64,000 nucleotides of DNA from Streptomyces sp. PTY087I2 (GTDB taxonomy: Bacteria > Actinomycetota > Actinomycetes > Streptomycetales > Streptomycetaceae): contig NZ_LZRD01000003.1 of the NCBI RefSeq assembly GCF_001687325.1, forward strand, positions 1-64,000, written 5' to 3'. The notes under the pieces are model-generated. The model worked only from the letters and a program-made list of their open reading frames with translations, made no database searches and was not told the origin of the DNA. Below are positions 26,277-35,080 of the stretch, in pieces (the first letter of the stretch is position 1; every line of letters begins with the position of its first letter). The translations under genes were made by a program, and so were the position numbers.

Positions 26277-27476
26277 CTACCAGGCGACCGGCAGGCTCAG
26301 CGGGCCCCGCATCAGCATCCCGGCCCGCCAGGTCAGCGTCGCCGGGTCGGCGGTCAGCCGCAGGTCCGGGCAGCGCTCCAGCAGCGAGCGGATGGCGATC
26401 CGGGCCTCGATGCGGGCCAACGGCGCGCCCAGGCAGTAGTGGATGCCGTGCCCGAAGGCGATATGGCCCCGGGCGTCCCGGGTGATGTCGAAGCGGTCCC
26501 CGCCGGGGTAGCGGGCGGGGTCCCGGTTGGCGTCCGACATCGCGACCAGGACGAGTTCGCCGCCGCCGGGGATCACCGTGCCGCCCACCTCGATCGGCTC
26601 GGTGGTGAAGCGGTACGTGGGGGTCTCCACCGGCCCCTCGAAGCGCAGGATCTCCTCGACGGCGTTGTCGATCAGCGAGAAGTCCGCGCGCAGGGCCGCC
26701 AGTTGGTCCGGGTGGGCGAGGAGGTTATGGACTCCGTTGGTGATCAGGTTGACGGTGGTCTCGTGCCCGGCGACGAGCAACAGCCACGCCATGCCGATCA
26801 GTTCCTCGCCGGACAGCCGGTCGCCGTCCTCGTCGGCGGTGTGGATCAGCGCGCTCAGCAGGTCGTCGCCGGGCTTCTCGCGCTTGTCGGCCAGCAGCCC
26901 GGCGATGTACGCGGTCATCGCCTGGGTGGAGGAGGCGCGCACGGACGGGTCGATGGAGGAGACCGCCTGGCCCGACCACGTACGGAAGTCCTCGCGGTCC
27001 AGGAACGGCACACCGAGCAGATCGCAGATCACCGACATGGGCAGCGGGAAGGACAGTGCCTCGACGAGATCGGCCGAACGGTCCGGCGCCGCGAGCATCG
27101 CGTCCAGCAGTTCGTCGGTCATCTCCTTTATCCGCGGCGCCAGTTGCTCCATGCGGCGCGGGGTGAACTCACGGGCGACCAGCTTGCGTAGCCGGGTGTG
27201 GTCGGGGGCGTCGGAGCCGAGCATCGAGGAGCCCGCGGAGACCTTGCTGACCCCGAGCGTGGGCGAGGCACGGCTCCAGTGTTTGGAGAGCCGCTGATCG
27301 GCGAGGAGGGCGCGGCCCGCCTCGTACCCGACGACGAGCCAGGCGTCGGCGCCCTCGGGGATCCGGACCCGGTGGACCGGGCCCTTGGCGCGCAGGGCGG
27401 CGTAGGCGGGGTAGGGATCGCGGGTGAACTGCTCGCCGAGCGCGGCGAGATCGACCAGGGGTTCGGTGGTCAACAC
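26277..27476 (-). CDS. Cytochrome P450 (CYP107-like), copy 1
   Basis: 399 residues, typical bacterial class I P450. The heme ligand is C348 in 'FGHGIHYCLGAPLAR', the I-helix oxygen-activation motif is 'AGHETT', and the ExxR pair is in 'EEILRFEGPVETPTYRF' upstream of the heme loop. Soluble, needs ferredoxin and reductase from elsewhere; none is encoded nearby. It is followed by a clear paralogue only 58 bp upstream, so a tandem duplication. Substrate unknown. Confidence 0.95.
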   Translation of the reverse strand: MLTTEPLVDLAALGEQFTRDPYPAYAALRAKGPVHRVRIPEGADAWLVVGYEAGRALLADQRLSKHWSRASPTLGVSKVSAGSSMLGSDAPDHTRLRKLVAREFTPRRMEQLAPRIKEMTDELLDAMLAAPDRSADLVEALSFPLPMSVICDLLGVPFLDREDFRTWSGQAVSSIDPSVRASSTQAMTAYIAGLLADKREKPGDDLLSALIHTADEDGDRLSGEELIGMAWLLLVAGHETTVNLITNGVHNLLAHPDQLAALRADFSLIDNAVEEILRFEGPVETPTYRFTTEPIEVGGTVIPGGGELVLVAMSDANRDPARYPGGDRFDITRDARGHIAFGHGIHYCLGAPLARIEARIAIRSLLERCPDLRLTADPATLTWRAGMLMRGPLSLPVAW

Positions 27477-27534
27477 GATTCCCTTCAGGAGGAGTTACGG
27501 CGGCTCTTCACGGCGTTCCGCGTCGGCGCGCTCC

Positions 27535-28707
27535 TCACCAGCGCACCGGCAGGCCCCGCGTGCCGCGCATCAGCAGGCCCGGCAGCCAGTCCAGCTCGCC
27601 GCCGGACGGGTCGCGGGCGAGGCCGGGGCAGCGTTCCAGCAGGGCGCCGATCGCGATGCGGGCCTCCATCCGGGCGAGCGGTGCGCCCAGGCAGTAGTGC
27701 GCACCGTGGCCGAACGCCAGGTGCCCCTGGGGCTCGCGGCGGATGTCGAAGGTGTCCGGGGCCGGGAAGCGGGCGGGGTCGCGGTCGACGGAGGCCAGGG
27801 CGACGAGCACCACGGAGTCGCCCGGGATCACGGTGTCGCCGATGGTCACCGGCCCCCGGGCGAACCGGTAGGTGGAGGTCTCCACGGGCCCGTCGTAGCG
27901 CAGCATCTCCTCCACCGCGCCGTCGATCAGCCCCGGTTCGGCGCGCAGCAGGGCGAGTTGGTCGGGGTGGTCGAGCAGGGCCCGGACCCCGTTGGCGATC
28001 AGGTTGACGGTGGTCTCGTGGCCCGCGACGAGCAACAGGAAGGCCATGCCGACCAGTTCGGCGGAGGAGAGGCTGTCGCCGCCCTCGTCCGTGGTCCGGA
28101 TCAGCGCGCTCAGCAGGTCGTCGCCGGGCGAACGGCGTTTGTCCGCTATGAGGTCGACGAGGTAGGCGCCCATCGCGCCGGCCGGGTCGGCGTCCCGCTG
28201 CTCCCGGGTGGGCGTGACGATGCCGTTCGAGAGCACCCGGAAGGCGTCCCGGTCGATGTCGGGGACGCCGAGGAGTTCGCAGATCACGGTCATCGGCAGC
28301 GGGAAGGCGAGCGCATCGACCAGGTCGGCGGAGCCCTGCGGCACCATCGCGTCGAGGAGCCGGCCGGTGATCTCGGTGACGCGCGGCCGCAGCGCCTCGA
28401 TGCGCCGGGCGGTGAACTCGCGGGCGACGAGACGGCGCAGCCGGGTGTGGTGCGGGGCGTCCAGCTCCAGCATGTTGGCGCTGAGCTGAGCCTCGGAGTC
28501 GCTCCAACGCCCGGTGGTGCGCCAGTCCTTGCCGAGCCGCTGGTCGGTGAGGGCGGCGCGGCCCTCCTCGTATCCGACGATCAGCCAGATCCGCTCCATC
28601 TCCTCGGTGCGCACGGCGTGCACCGGACCCTCGGCGCGGAGCTTGGCGTAGTACGGGTACGGGTCGACGAAGAAGTCCGGCAGTTCGCGCAGATCGAGCT
28701 CGGCCAT
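27535..28707 (-). CDS. Cytochrome P450 (CYP107-like), copy 2
   Basis: 390 residues. C339 in 'FGHGAHYCLGAPLAR' is the heme ligand and 'AGHETT' is in the I-helix. Alignment by eye with the downstream P450 shows the same order of motifs and many identical blocks ('RLRRLVAREFT', 'FPLPMTVICELLGVP'), with differences concentrated in the B-C and F-G regions that line the substrate pocket. The pair probably evolved from one gene and then diverged in specificity. No ferredoxin gene accompanies it. Confidence 0.95.
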   Translation of the reverse strand: MAELDLRELPDFFVDPYPYYAKLRAEGPVHAVRTEEMERIWLIVGYEEGRAALTDQRLGKDWRTTGRWSDSEAQLSANMLELDAPHHTRLRRLVAREFTARRIEALRPRVTEITGRLLDAMVPQGSADLVDALAFPLPMTVICELLGVPDIDRDAFRVLSNGIVTPTREQRDADPAGAMGAYLVDLIADKRRSPGDDLLSALIRTTDEGGDSLSSAELVGMAFLLLVAGHETTVNLIANGVRALLDHPDQLALLRAEPGLIDGAVEEMLRYDGPVETSTYRFARGPVTIGDTVIPGDSVVLVALASVDRDPARFPAPDTFDIRREPQGHLAFGHGAHYCLGAPLARMEARIAIGALLERCPGLARDPSGGELDWLPGLLMRGTRGLPVRW

Positions 28708-28755
28708 GGTGGGCGCCCTCCCGTCGCGGCCCGCTCCGGTCCGGGCCGTCTCGGT

Positions 28756-29502
28756 TCAGCCTAGGTGGCCCCCGCCCTCGTCGTCCGGGTCGAGGAGCCC
28801 CGCGTCGTGGACCAACAGCGCGATCTGGACACGGTTGTTGAGTTCGAGTTTGGCGAGAATGCGTGAGACGTGGGTCTTGACGGTCGCGACGCTGAGATAG
28901 AGGGAGGACGCGATCTCCGCGTTGGAGCCGCCGCGCCCGACGGCGACGGCGACCTCCTGCTCCCGTTCGGCGAGTTGACCGAAACGCCTGCGTGCGCGCC
29001 GGGTTCGCTCGGCCCGGTCGTCGTGTCCGCCACCGGCGGCGCGGGCCATCAACTGGCGGGTGACGGCGGGCGAGAGGACCGGGTCACCGGCGGCGACCCG
29101 GCGGACCGAGTCGACGATCCGAGCAGGCGGGGTGTCTTTCAGGACGAATCCCGCCGCTCCGGCGCGGATGGCCCGGAGCACCTGTTCATCGGCGTGGAAG
29201 GTGGTGAGGACGACGACCTCGGGGGCGTCGGGCCGGCGGCGCAGCCGTTCGGTCGCGGTGAGTCCGTCCATGACCGGCATCCGGATGTCCATCAGGACGA
29301 TATCGGGGCGCAGCCGTTCGACCAGCTCCTCGGCCTCGCTGCCGTCCGCGCCCTCCCCGACGATGTCGATGCCCTGGTCGCCGCCGAGCATCAGGGTCAG
29401 TCCCGCCCGGACCAGCGGGTCGTCGTCGACGATCAGCAGCCGGACGGGCGCGGAGGAGGCCGGGGGTGGTGTCGGGGAGGCCGGGGACGCCGGGGTGTTC
29501 AT
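28756..29502 (-). CDS. NarL/LuxR-type response regulator
   Basis: 248 residues from ATG 29502 (an ATG at 29511 is equally in frame). The receiver domain spans about residues 20-140: acidic pair in 'LIVDDDP', phospho-acceptor Asp in 'IVLMDIRMP', Thr in 'VLTTFH', Lys in 'FVLKDTP'. The LuxR HTH is at about 185-245 ('GGSNAEIASSLYLSVATVKTH' region). It pairs with the histidine kinase gene located upstream on the same strand, 115 bp away. Target genes are not evident. Confidence 0.93.
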   Translation of the reverse strand: MNTPASPASPTPPPASSAPVRLLIVDDDPLVRAGLTLMLGGDQGIDIVGEGADGSEAEELVERLRPDIVLMDIRMPVMDGLTATERLRRRPDAPEVVVLTTFHADEQVLRAIRAGAAGFVLKDTPPARIVDSVRRVAAGDPVLSPAVTRQLMARAAGGGHDDRAERTRRARRRFGQLAEREQEVAVAVGRGGSNAEIASSLYLSVATVKTHVSRILAKLELNNRVQIALLVHDAGLLDPDDEGGGHLG

Positions 29503-29533
29503 GACGGCCACCGTAGCCAGCCGGGGCGCGGCG

Positions 29534-29611
29534 CCCGTACGGCGGGCGTCGCTCGTTCCCGTACGGACCGCTTCCCTCGTTCCCGTACGGCCGGTGTCAC
29601 TTCCCGTACGG
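29534..29611. repeat. Four CCCGTACGG units between kinase and regulator genes
   Basis: CCCGTACGG occurs at 29534, 29558, 29582 and 29603 with 24, 24 and 21 bp spacing, within similar TTCCCGTACGG contexts. The core CCGTACGG is its own reverse complement. It fills the gap between the kinase stop and the regulator start; the role, if any, is unknown. Confidence 0.6.
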
Positions 29612-29617
29612 CGGCGT

Positions 29618-30838
29618 TCATGCGGCGGGCCACGGCAGTCGGGCCCGGACCGCGAAGCCGCCGTCCTTCGTCGGGCCGTGTTCCAGTTCGCCCCCGGCGA
29701 GCGTGGCGCGTTCGGTGAGGCCGATGAGCCCCTGGCCGGAGCCGGGGACCCGTTCGAAGGGTTCGGTGGGGGCCGGGTTCACCACCTCGACGGTGAGGCC
29801 TTCGCCGGGGCCGCCGGTCACGGTGAGGGAGACCTCGGTGCCGGGCGCGTGCTTACGGGCGTTGGTCAGGGCCTCCTGCGCGATGCGGTAGACCGTGCGG
29901 CCGGTGGCGGCGGGGGCGTCGTGGGGTTCGGTGACCCGGTTGTCGACGGCGACCTTCATGCCCGCGAGCCGGGATTCCGCGACGAGGGCGTCCAGGGTGG
30001 CGAGGGTGGGCTGCGGCCGGTGGGCCTCGTCCGTGTCGCCGGGGCCGCGCAGGACGCCGATGATCTCGCGGAGGTCCTGGAGGGCCTCGTGGGCGCTGTC
30101 CCGGATGACACCGGCCGCTCGGCCGATCTCGGCGGCGGGGGCGTCGGGCCGGAACTCCAGGGCCCCGGCGTGCACGCTGAGGAGGGTGAGCCGGTGGGCC
30201 AGGACATCGTGCATCTCTCGGGCGATGGCCTCCCGGGCGAGGCGCTGGGCCTGTTCGGCGCGCAGCTCCGCCTCGGCCTCGGCGCGGCGGGCCCGTTCGC
30301 GGAGGGTGACGACGAGCTGGCGCCGGGAGCGTACGGCCATGCCCCAGCTGATCACCAGGAGGATCAGCAGGATGCCGAAGAGCAGCGAGACGAGGAAGGA
30401 CGTCGTGGGGTCGGGGCGCAGGAACGGTTGCACGGGGACCAGGGCCAGCGCGAGCGCCCCGACGATCGCGACCGGCTTGAACGGGCGGTGGACGGCCAGG
30501 CTGAAGAGGGCGACCAGCAGGGCCCCGGCGGCCACGGGCTCGACGACGGACACGAGGGTCAGGGCGACGGCGAGCCCGACGGGCCAGCGCCGCCGGAGCC
30601 AGAGGGCGCAGCAGGCCACCGCGCCGACCACGGAGTCGACGAAGACGACGATGTCGGCAGTGGTGCCGTCGGCCTCGATCGCGCCGAGGGCCAGCATGCC
30701 GATGCCCGCGGCGACGAGGAAGGCCGTGAGGTCGACGGCCCAGTCCCGTACGGTCCGCCGCGTCCGGACCCGGTCGTCCGGCAGGCCGGGGTCGGCCATC
30801 GCCGACGGGAGCAGCCAGCGGTACTCGGTGCGCGTCAT
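29618..30838 (-). CDS. Sensor histidine kinase (HisKA_3 type)
   Basis: 406 residues. Four to six N-terminal membrane segments (about residues 35-165) include no large external domain, so the sensed signal is likely to be within or at the membrane. A coiled coil ('RARRAEAEAELRAEQAQRLA') leads to the phospho-acceptor His in 'AREMHDVLAHRLT' and a HATPase domain ending in the G-box 'GSGQGLIGLTERA'. Cognate of the NarL-type regulator downstream. An alternative ATG lies 13 codons in. Confidence 0.92.
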   Translation of the reverse strand: MTRTEYRWLLPSAMADPGLPDDRVRTRRTVRDWAVDLTAFLVAAGIGMLALGAIEADGTTADIVVFVDSVVGAVACCALWLRRRWPVGLAVALTLVSVVEPVAAGALLVALFSLAVHRPFKPVAIVGALALALVPVQPFLRPDPTTSFLVSLLFGILLILLVISWGMAVRSRRQLVVTLRERARRAEAEAELRAEQAQRLAREAIAREMHDVLAHRLTLLSVHAGALEFRPDAPAAEIGRAAGVIRDSAHEALQDLREIIGVLRGPGDTDEAHRPQPTLATLDALVAESRLAGMKVAVDNRVTEPHDAPAATGRTVYRIAQEALTNARKHAPGTEVSLTVTGGPGEGLTVEVVNPAPTEPFERVPGSGQGLIGLTERATLAGGELEHGPTKDGGFAVRARLPWPAA

Positions 30839-30983
30839 ATCGACAAAGTTACGCAGCCGGGCGGCCGGGAAGGGCTCCGAGCGGCGCGGCAGCTACCAAA
30901 GTCGCACCCCGCGCTACTTTCGGCGCGGCGGACGGGACCGGTGGCCGACGCGGCGGGCGCGGTGCGGGCGGAAGGCTCGGCCC

Positions 30984-31187
30984 ATGAAGAAAATCGTCGA
31001 GACGGTCGGGTTCCTCGTCTTCGTCCAGGGTGTGGGCGGACTGCTGTACGAGTGGACGGGCTGGTTCCGGTTCTGGACGCTGGTGCGTCACATCGATTTC
31101 CTCAGCGACCGCATGCTGTTCGTCAACATCGTGCTGGTGGTGGCGGGGGCGGCCGTGATGATCGCGGCGGATTCGATCAAGACCTGA
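30984..31187 (+). CDS. Small two-helix membrane protein
   Basis: 67 residues, preceded by GGAAGG at good spacing. Two hydrophobic segments (about residues 5-20, starting 'VETVGFLVFVQGVGG', and 45-62 'MLFVNIVLVVAGAAVMI') flank an aromatic-rich loop with 'EWTGWFRFWTLV'. Both ends look cytoplasmic. Divergent from the histidine kinase gene and convergent with the EamA gene, whose last codons it overlaps by 11 bp. I do not recognise the family, but ribosome site and composition support expression. Confidence 0.65.
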   Translation: MKKIVETVGFLVFVQGVGGLLYEWTGWFRFWTLVRHIDFLSDRMLFVNIVLVVAGAAVMIAADSIKT

Positions 31188-32103
31188 CGGTCGCGGCGCG
31201 CCGCCCCCACGCGGTGCCCGCCAGTACGAGCACGGCCCCGGCCACCCCCGGGACGCCGAGGTGTTCCCCGCCGAGGCCGATGCCGACGGCGGCGGCCCAC
31301 AGCGGTTCCGTACCGAGCAGCAGGCTGACCCGGGACGGCGAGGTGCGGCGTACGGACCACATCTGCACGAAGAACGCGAGCAGCGTGCAGAACACCGAGA
31401 GGAAGACCAGGCCCGCCCACTCCCGCGCACCGAAGCCCGCGGCCGTGCTCCACGGCGAGGCCCCGGTTCCGGGGACGGCGGCCAGGACCGCGAAGACGGC
31501 GACCGCGCCGCCGAGCTGGACGGTGGTCAGGGAGAGCGAGTCGGCGTCCCGTACCGCCTTGATCCGGGCCATGGCCAGGACATGGACCGTACGGGCGAGG
31601 GCGGCCAGGAGCATCAGGAGATCGCCGGCCGAGGGGCTGGTGAATCCGCCGCCCTGGGTCAGCAGGACGACCCCGGCGACAGAGAGCCCGGCCGCGGCGA
31701 CGAATCCGGCCGACGGGCGGACGCGGGTCACGGCGGCCTCGGCCAGCGGTGTGAAGATCATGGTGAGGCTGATGATCAGCCCGGCGTTGGTGGCGGAGGT
31801 GTGCACCACCCCGTACGTCTCCAGCAGGAAGATCCCGCTCAGCACCAGACCCAGCACTCCGGCGCCGCGCCACTGCGCACCGGTCAGCGCCCGCAGCTTG
31901 CGCCAGCCGGTCGCCACGAGCACCGGCAGCACGATCGCGAAGCGCAGGACGAGGACGGCGACGACGGTGTGGGTGGTGGTGATGCCCTTGGCGGCGAGAT
32001 AGCTCGCGCCCCAGACGGCGGCGACCGCCAGCACGGGCAGGTCGGTGACCCAGGCGCGGCGCGGGGAGACGGTCCCCACGGCGGGCACGGCGGCAGCGGA
32101 CAC
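31177..32103 (-). CDS. EamA/DMT-family transporter
   Basis: 308 residues from GTG 32103, which has GGGAGA ahead of it. Ten predicted membrane helices in two five-helix EamA repeats, with 'VWGASYLAAKGITTTHTVVA' in repeat 1 and the matching 'LLLGTEPLWAAAVGIGLGGE' in repeat 2. Such proteins export metabolites such as amino acids or nucleosides. It is divergent from a TetR regulator 186 bp away, which could control it. The last 11 bases overlap the convergent small membrane protein gene. Confidence 0.88.
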   Translation of the reverse strand: MSAAAVPAVGTVSPRRAWVTDLPVLAVAAVWGASYLAAKGITTTHTVVAVLVLRFAIVLPVLVATGWRKLRALTGAQWRGAGVLGLVLSGIFLLETYGVVHTSATNAGLIISLTMIFTPLAEAAVTRVRPSAGFVAAAGLSVAGVVLLTQGGGFTSPSAGDLLMLLAALARTVHVLAMARIKAVRDADSLSLTTVQLGGAVAVFAVLAAVPGTGASPWSTAAGFGAREWAGLVFLSVFCTLLAFFVQMWSVRRTSPSRVSLLLGTEPLWAAAVGIGLGGEHLGVPGVAGAVLVLAGTAWGRRAATVRS

Positions 32104-32288
32104 TCGGTTCTCCCGGATTCTCCACGGAACGTGATGTGGAGACCTCACCGGCTCGCACGCGGAATGATCACGCTACCCGCCGGGCTCCCGGGAAGGGAAC
32201 ACCTGTCTCAGCGGTCGGATCGCTCCCGAGCGCCTGCCCCGCCTCCCTAGACTGACGCCTCGGTAACGCTGAGGCACGGAGTGGTCAC

Positions 32289-32933
32289 ATGGTGTCGGTA
32301 AGAGCGGACGGGCGGGTCGAGCGGGGGAACCAGACCCGCCAGCTGGTCCTGGGGCGGGCGGTGCAGATCGCCTCGGTGGAAGGGCTTGAGGGTCTGTCGC
32401 TGGGGCGGCTGGCCACCGAGCTGGGGCTGAGCAAGAGCGGGGTGTTCGCGCTGTTCGGCTCGAAGGAGGGGCTTCAGCTGGCCACCGTGCGAGGGGCGGT
32501 GGCCGTCTTCGTCGACCATGTGCTGCGCCCCACCCGGTCGGTGCCGCCGGGGCTCGGGCGGGTCTGGCGGATGTGCGAGGCGTGGATCGCGTACTCCCGC
32601 GACCGGGTGTTCCGGGGCGGCTGCTTCTTCTACGCCGCCACCGCCGAGTTCGACGCCCGCAGCGGCCGGGTGCACGACGCCCTGGCGTCCGCGCAGACGG
32701 GCTGGGTCACCTTCGTGGAGGAGACGATCGAGGAGGCCAGGGCCGCCGGGGAGCTGGCCGGGGACACCGATGTGTGCCAGCTGGCGTTCGAGGTGATCGC
32801 CCTGCTGGAGCTGGCCAACGCCGAGTCGGTGCTCCAGAACAACAACCTCGGCTACGACAAGGCCGCCCGCGCCATCCTGGCCCGGCTGCGGTCGGCGGCG
32901 ACGGATCCGGGGCCGCTGCCGCCCTTACGGTGA
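32289..32933 (+). CDS. TetR-family regulator
   Basis: 214 residues. The N-terminal HTH (about residues 20-65) reads 'SLGRLATELGLSKSGVFALF', the TetR_N hallmark. The C-terminal ligand domain contains 'FRGGCFFYAATAEFDARSG', typical of the TetR_C_16-like subgroup with a Cys-containing pocket. It is divergent from the EamA exporter and upstream of an aldo/keto reductase on the same strand (86 bp). Either may be its target; I see no clean palindrome that decides this. Confidence 0.92.
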   Translation: MVSVRADGRVERGNQTRQLVLGRAVQIASVEGLEGLSLGRLATELGLSKSGVFALFGSKEGLQLATVRGAVAVFVDHVLRPTRSVPPGLGRVWRMCEAWIAYSRDRVFRGGCFFYAATAEFDARSGRVHDALASAQTGWVTFVEETIEEARAAGELAGDTDVCQLAFEVIALLELANAESVLQNNNLGYDKAARAILARLRSAATDPGPLPPLR

Positions 32934-33019
32934 GCGCCGTGTCCCCCGGCTGCTCCGGCCCGGCCGCGCCCCTACGCTGGCCGGGACGGCGCAGCGACGG
33001 GAAGGACGGGACCCAGCAC

Positions 33020-33850
33020 ATGTCCGGCACACCGGTTCAGACGCTCAACGACGGCACACGGCTCCCCGCGGTGGGGCTCGGCACCTATCCGCTGGACGAC
33101 GCGGCGGCCGAGGAGGCCGTCGCCGGGGCCCTGGAGCTGGGCTACCGGCTGGTCGACACGGCCCTCAACTACGGCAACGAGACCGGTACGGGACGGGGCA
33201 TCGCCCGCAGCGGCGTCCCCCGCGAGGAGGTCGTCGTCACCACGAAGGTGCCCGGCCGCCACCACGGGTACGAGGAGACGCTCGCCTCGTTCGAGGAGTC
33301 ACGGGCCCGCCTGGGCGTCGAGTACGTCGACCTGTATCTGATCCACTGGCCGCTCCCCCGCGTCGACAGGTACGTGGACACCTGGAAGGCGATGATCCGG
33401 CTCCGCGAGGACGGTCTCGTCCGCTCCATCGGCGTCTCCAACTTCACCGCCGCGCATCTGGAGCGGCTGGAGCGGGAGACGGGGGTGCTGCCCTCGGTGA
33501 ACCAGATCGAGATGCATCCGCTGCTGCCGCAGGAGGAGTTGCGGGCGGTGCACGCGGCGAAGGGCGTCGTCACGGAGAGCTGGAGCCCGCTGGCCCGGGG
33601 CCGGGAGGTGCTGGAGGACCCCTCGATCGTGGCGATCGCGGACGACCACGGGGTGACGCCCGGCCAGGTGGTGCTGCGCTGGCACACCCAGCTGGGCGCG
33701 GTGCCGATCCCGAAGTCGGCGGACCCGGGACGGCAGCGCGAGAACCTCGATCTGTTCGGGTTCGAGCTGACCGCGCAGGAGTTGACGACCATCGCGTCCG
33801 GGCGGCAGCGGCGGTTCGGCGGCGACCCGGAGTCCCACGAGGAGTTCTGA
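33020..33850 (+). CDS. Aldo/keto reductase
   Basis: 276 residues, the length of AKR5-type enzymes. The catalytic tetrad is visible: Asp and Tyr in 'DTALNYGNE', Lys in 'VTTKVPG', His in 'YLIHWPLP'. The NADPH-binding C-terminal motif is 'IPKSADPGRQRENLDLF'. Reduces aldehydes or ketones, classically 2,5-diketo-gluconate-like substrates. It is followed by a strong bidirectional terminator shared with the convergent allantoicase gene. Confidence 0.93.
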   Translation: MSGTPVQTLNDGTRLPAVGLGTYPLDDAAAEEAVAGALELGYRLVDTALNYGNETGTGRGIARSGVPREEVVVTTKVPGRHHGYEETLASFEESRARLGVEYVDLYLIHWPLPRVDRYVDTWKAMIRLREDGLVRSIGVSNFTAAHLERLERETGVLPSVNQIEMHPLLPQEELRAVHAAKGVVTESWSPLARGREVLEDPSIVAIADDHGVTPGQVVLRWHTQLGAVPIPKSADPGRQRENLDLFGFELTAQELTTIASGRQRRFGGDPESHEEF

Positions 33851-33882
33851 GCGGGCTACGAAACCCGTCCTCGCGCGACGAA

Positions 33883-33931
33883 CGGCCCGGGCGCTCCGCG
33901 ATCCCCCTGCGATCGCGGTGCGCCCGGGCCG
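33883..33931. terminator. Bidirectional hairpin between aldo/keto reductase and allantoicase genes
   Basis: CGGCCCGGGCGC (33883-33894) pairs with GCGCCCGGGCCG (33920-33931), and the inner CCGCGATC (33896-33903) pairs with GATCGCGG (33911-33918). Total stem is about 20 bp with one mismatch step and a 7-nt loop. It stands between two convergent stop codons, so it can end both transcripts. Confidence 0.85.
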
Positions 33932-33958
33932 TGTCCGCCGTTCGGGGTCAGACACCCT

Positions 33959-35080
33959 CTAGCCGCCGAGCTCCCGGTGACGGGCCGCCAGGGCGGTCGC
34001 GCCCTCGTCGGTGAGCGATCCGTACAGCCGGAGGCGGGAGATGCCGCCGTCCGGGAAGATGTCGATCCGTACGTGGGTGGCCCGGACGGTCCCGTCGAGC
34101 ACGAAGCGGTGGTTGGTGTCGGGCTGGAGCCGGGTCCGGGGCAGGATCTCCGTCCAGTCGCCGGCCTCGCCGTCCCGTACCGAAAGGCTCGCCCAGCCCG
34201 CCGAGTTGCCCTTGAGGTAGGCGGTGTCGATCTCGACGGCCCGGATCCCGGACTGCGCGGCGAGCCGGTAGCTGATCCAGTCGTTGCCCTGGTCGCGTCG
34301 GCGGCGGGTCTCCCAGCCGTCGTCCATCTTGCGGGAGCGGCCGGGCTGGATGGTGTTGGTGGCCGGGGAGTAGAAGCGGTCGGAGGCGTCCTCGACCTGG
34401 CCGCCGTTCTCCAGGGCCGCGAGGTCGAACGTACCGAGGGCGGCGAGCCACGCGGGGTCCGGGGCGACCTCTCCGTACACGCGCAGCCGGGCGATCCCGC
34501 CGTCCGGGTGCTGGTTGACCCGCAGATGGGTGAAGCGCTGCTCGGCGTCGACGGCGAACCCGTTGGCCGCGTGGCCGCCGACCGCCGTACGGGGGACGAG
34601 CGTCGTCCACTTCACGTCGGGGGCGAGGAGGTCCTCGGGGGACGGGGAGCCGGGCAGGGCGACGGCCTCGACGGAAACCGCCTGCGGGTAGTTGCCGCGG
34701 AAGTGGGCGGTGTCCAGGACGATGCCCCGGATGACGCCGGGCGCGCCGAGCCGGACGAGGGCCCAGTCGTGGTCGTCGGCGGTGGGGTGGGGTTCGGCGG
34801 CGCTGACGCCCCGGCGACGGCGGGTCTCCCAGCCGTCCATGATCTTGCCCTTGTGGCCGAAGTGCTCCGGGTCGAAGACGGCGGGCTCGGGCTTGAGGAG
34901 GTTCTCGCGCTCGGCGAAGAACTCGTCGTTGGCCGCGATGACGCCCGCGCCGAGGCGGCGGTCGGCGAGGTCGACGAGGTGGGTGAAGGGGAAGTCGGCG
35001 GTGCGGTGGTCGGCGTACGGGTCGCCGCCCGCGTAGGGGCTGGCGTCGCCGGTGAAGCGGGGTATCGAGGCGTCCGTCAT
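33959..35080 (-). CDS. alc: Allantoicase
   Basis: 373 residues from ATG 35080. Two tandem jelly-roll repeats are obvious: 'IMDGWETRRRRG' with 'LDTAHFRGNYPQ' in the first and 'MDDGWETRRRRD' with 'IDTAYLKGNSAG' in the second, each ending in an 'HPDGGIARLRVYG' or 'FPDGGISRLRLYG' segment. This internal duplication defines allantoicase. It hydrolyses allantoate to ureidoglycolate and urea in the cytoplasm. It follows allantoinase on the same strand; the 151-bp gap between them carries degenerate copies of the allantoinase 3' end. Confidence 0.95.
   Translation of the reverse strand: MTDASIPRFTGDASPYAGGDPYADHRTADFPFTHLVDLADRRLGAGVIAANDEFFAERENLLKPEPAVFDPEHFGHKGKIMDGWETRRRRGVSAAEPHPTADDHDWALVRLGAPGVIRGIVLDTAHFRGNYPQAVSVEAVALPGSPSPEDLLAPDVKWTTLVPRTAVGGHAANGFAVDAEQRFTHLRVNQHPDGGIARLRVYGEVAPDPAWLAALGTFDLAALENGGQVEDASDRFYSPATNTIQPGRSRKMDDGWETRRRRDQGNDWISYRLAAQSGIRAVEIDTAYLKGNSAGWASLSVRDGEAGDWTEILPRTRLQPDTNHRFVLDGTVRATHVRIDIFPDGGISRLRLYGSLTDEGATALAARHRELGG

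Noticed and set aside
26277..28707. Secondary metabolite cluster suggested by the two P450 genes
   Set aside because: No synthase, scaffold-forming or transport genes typical of a cluster lie within 10 kb on either side.
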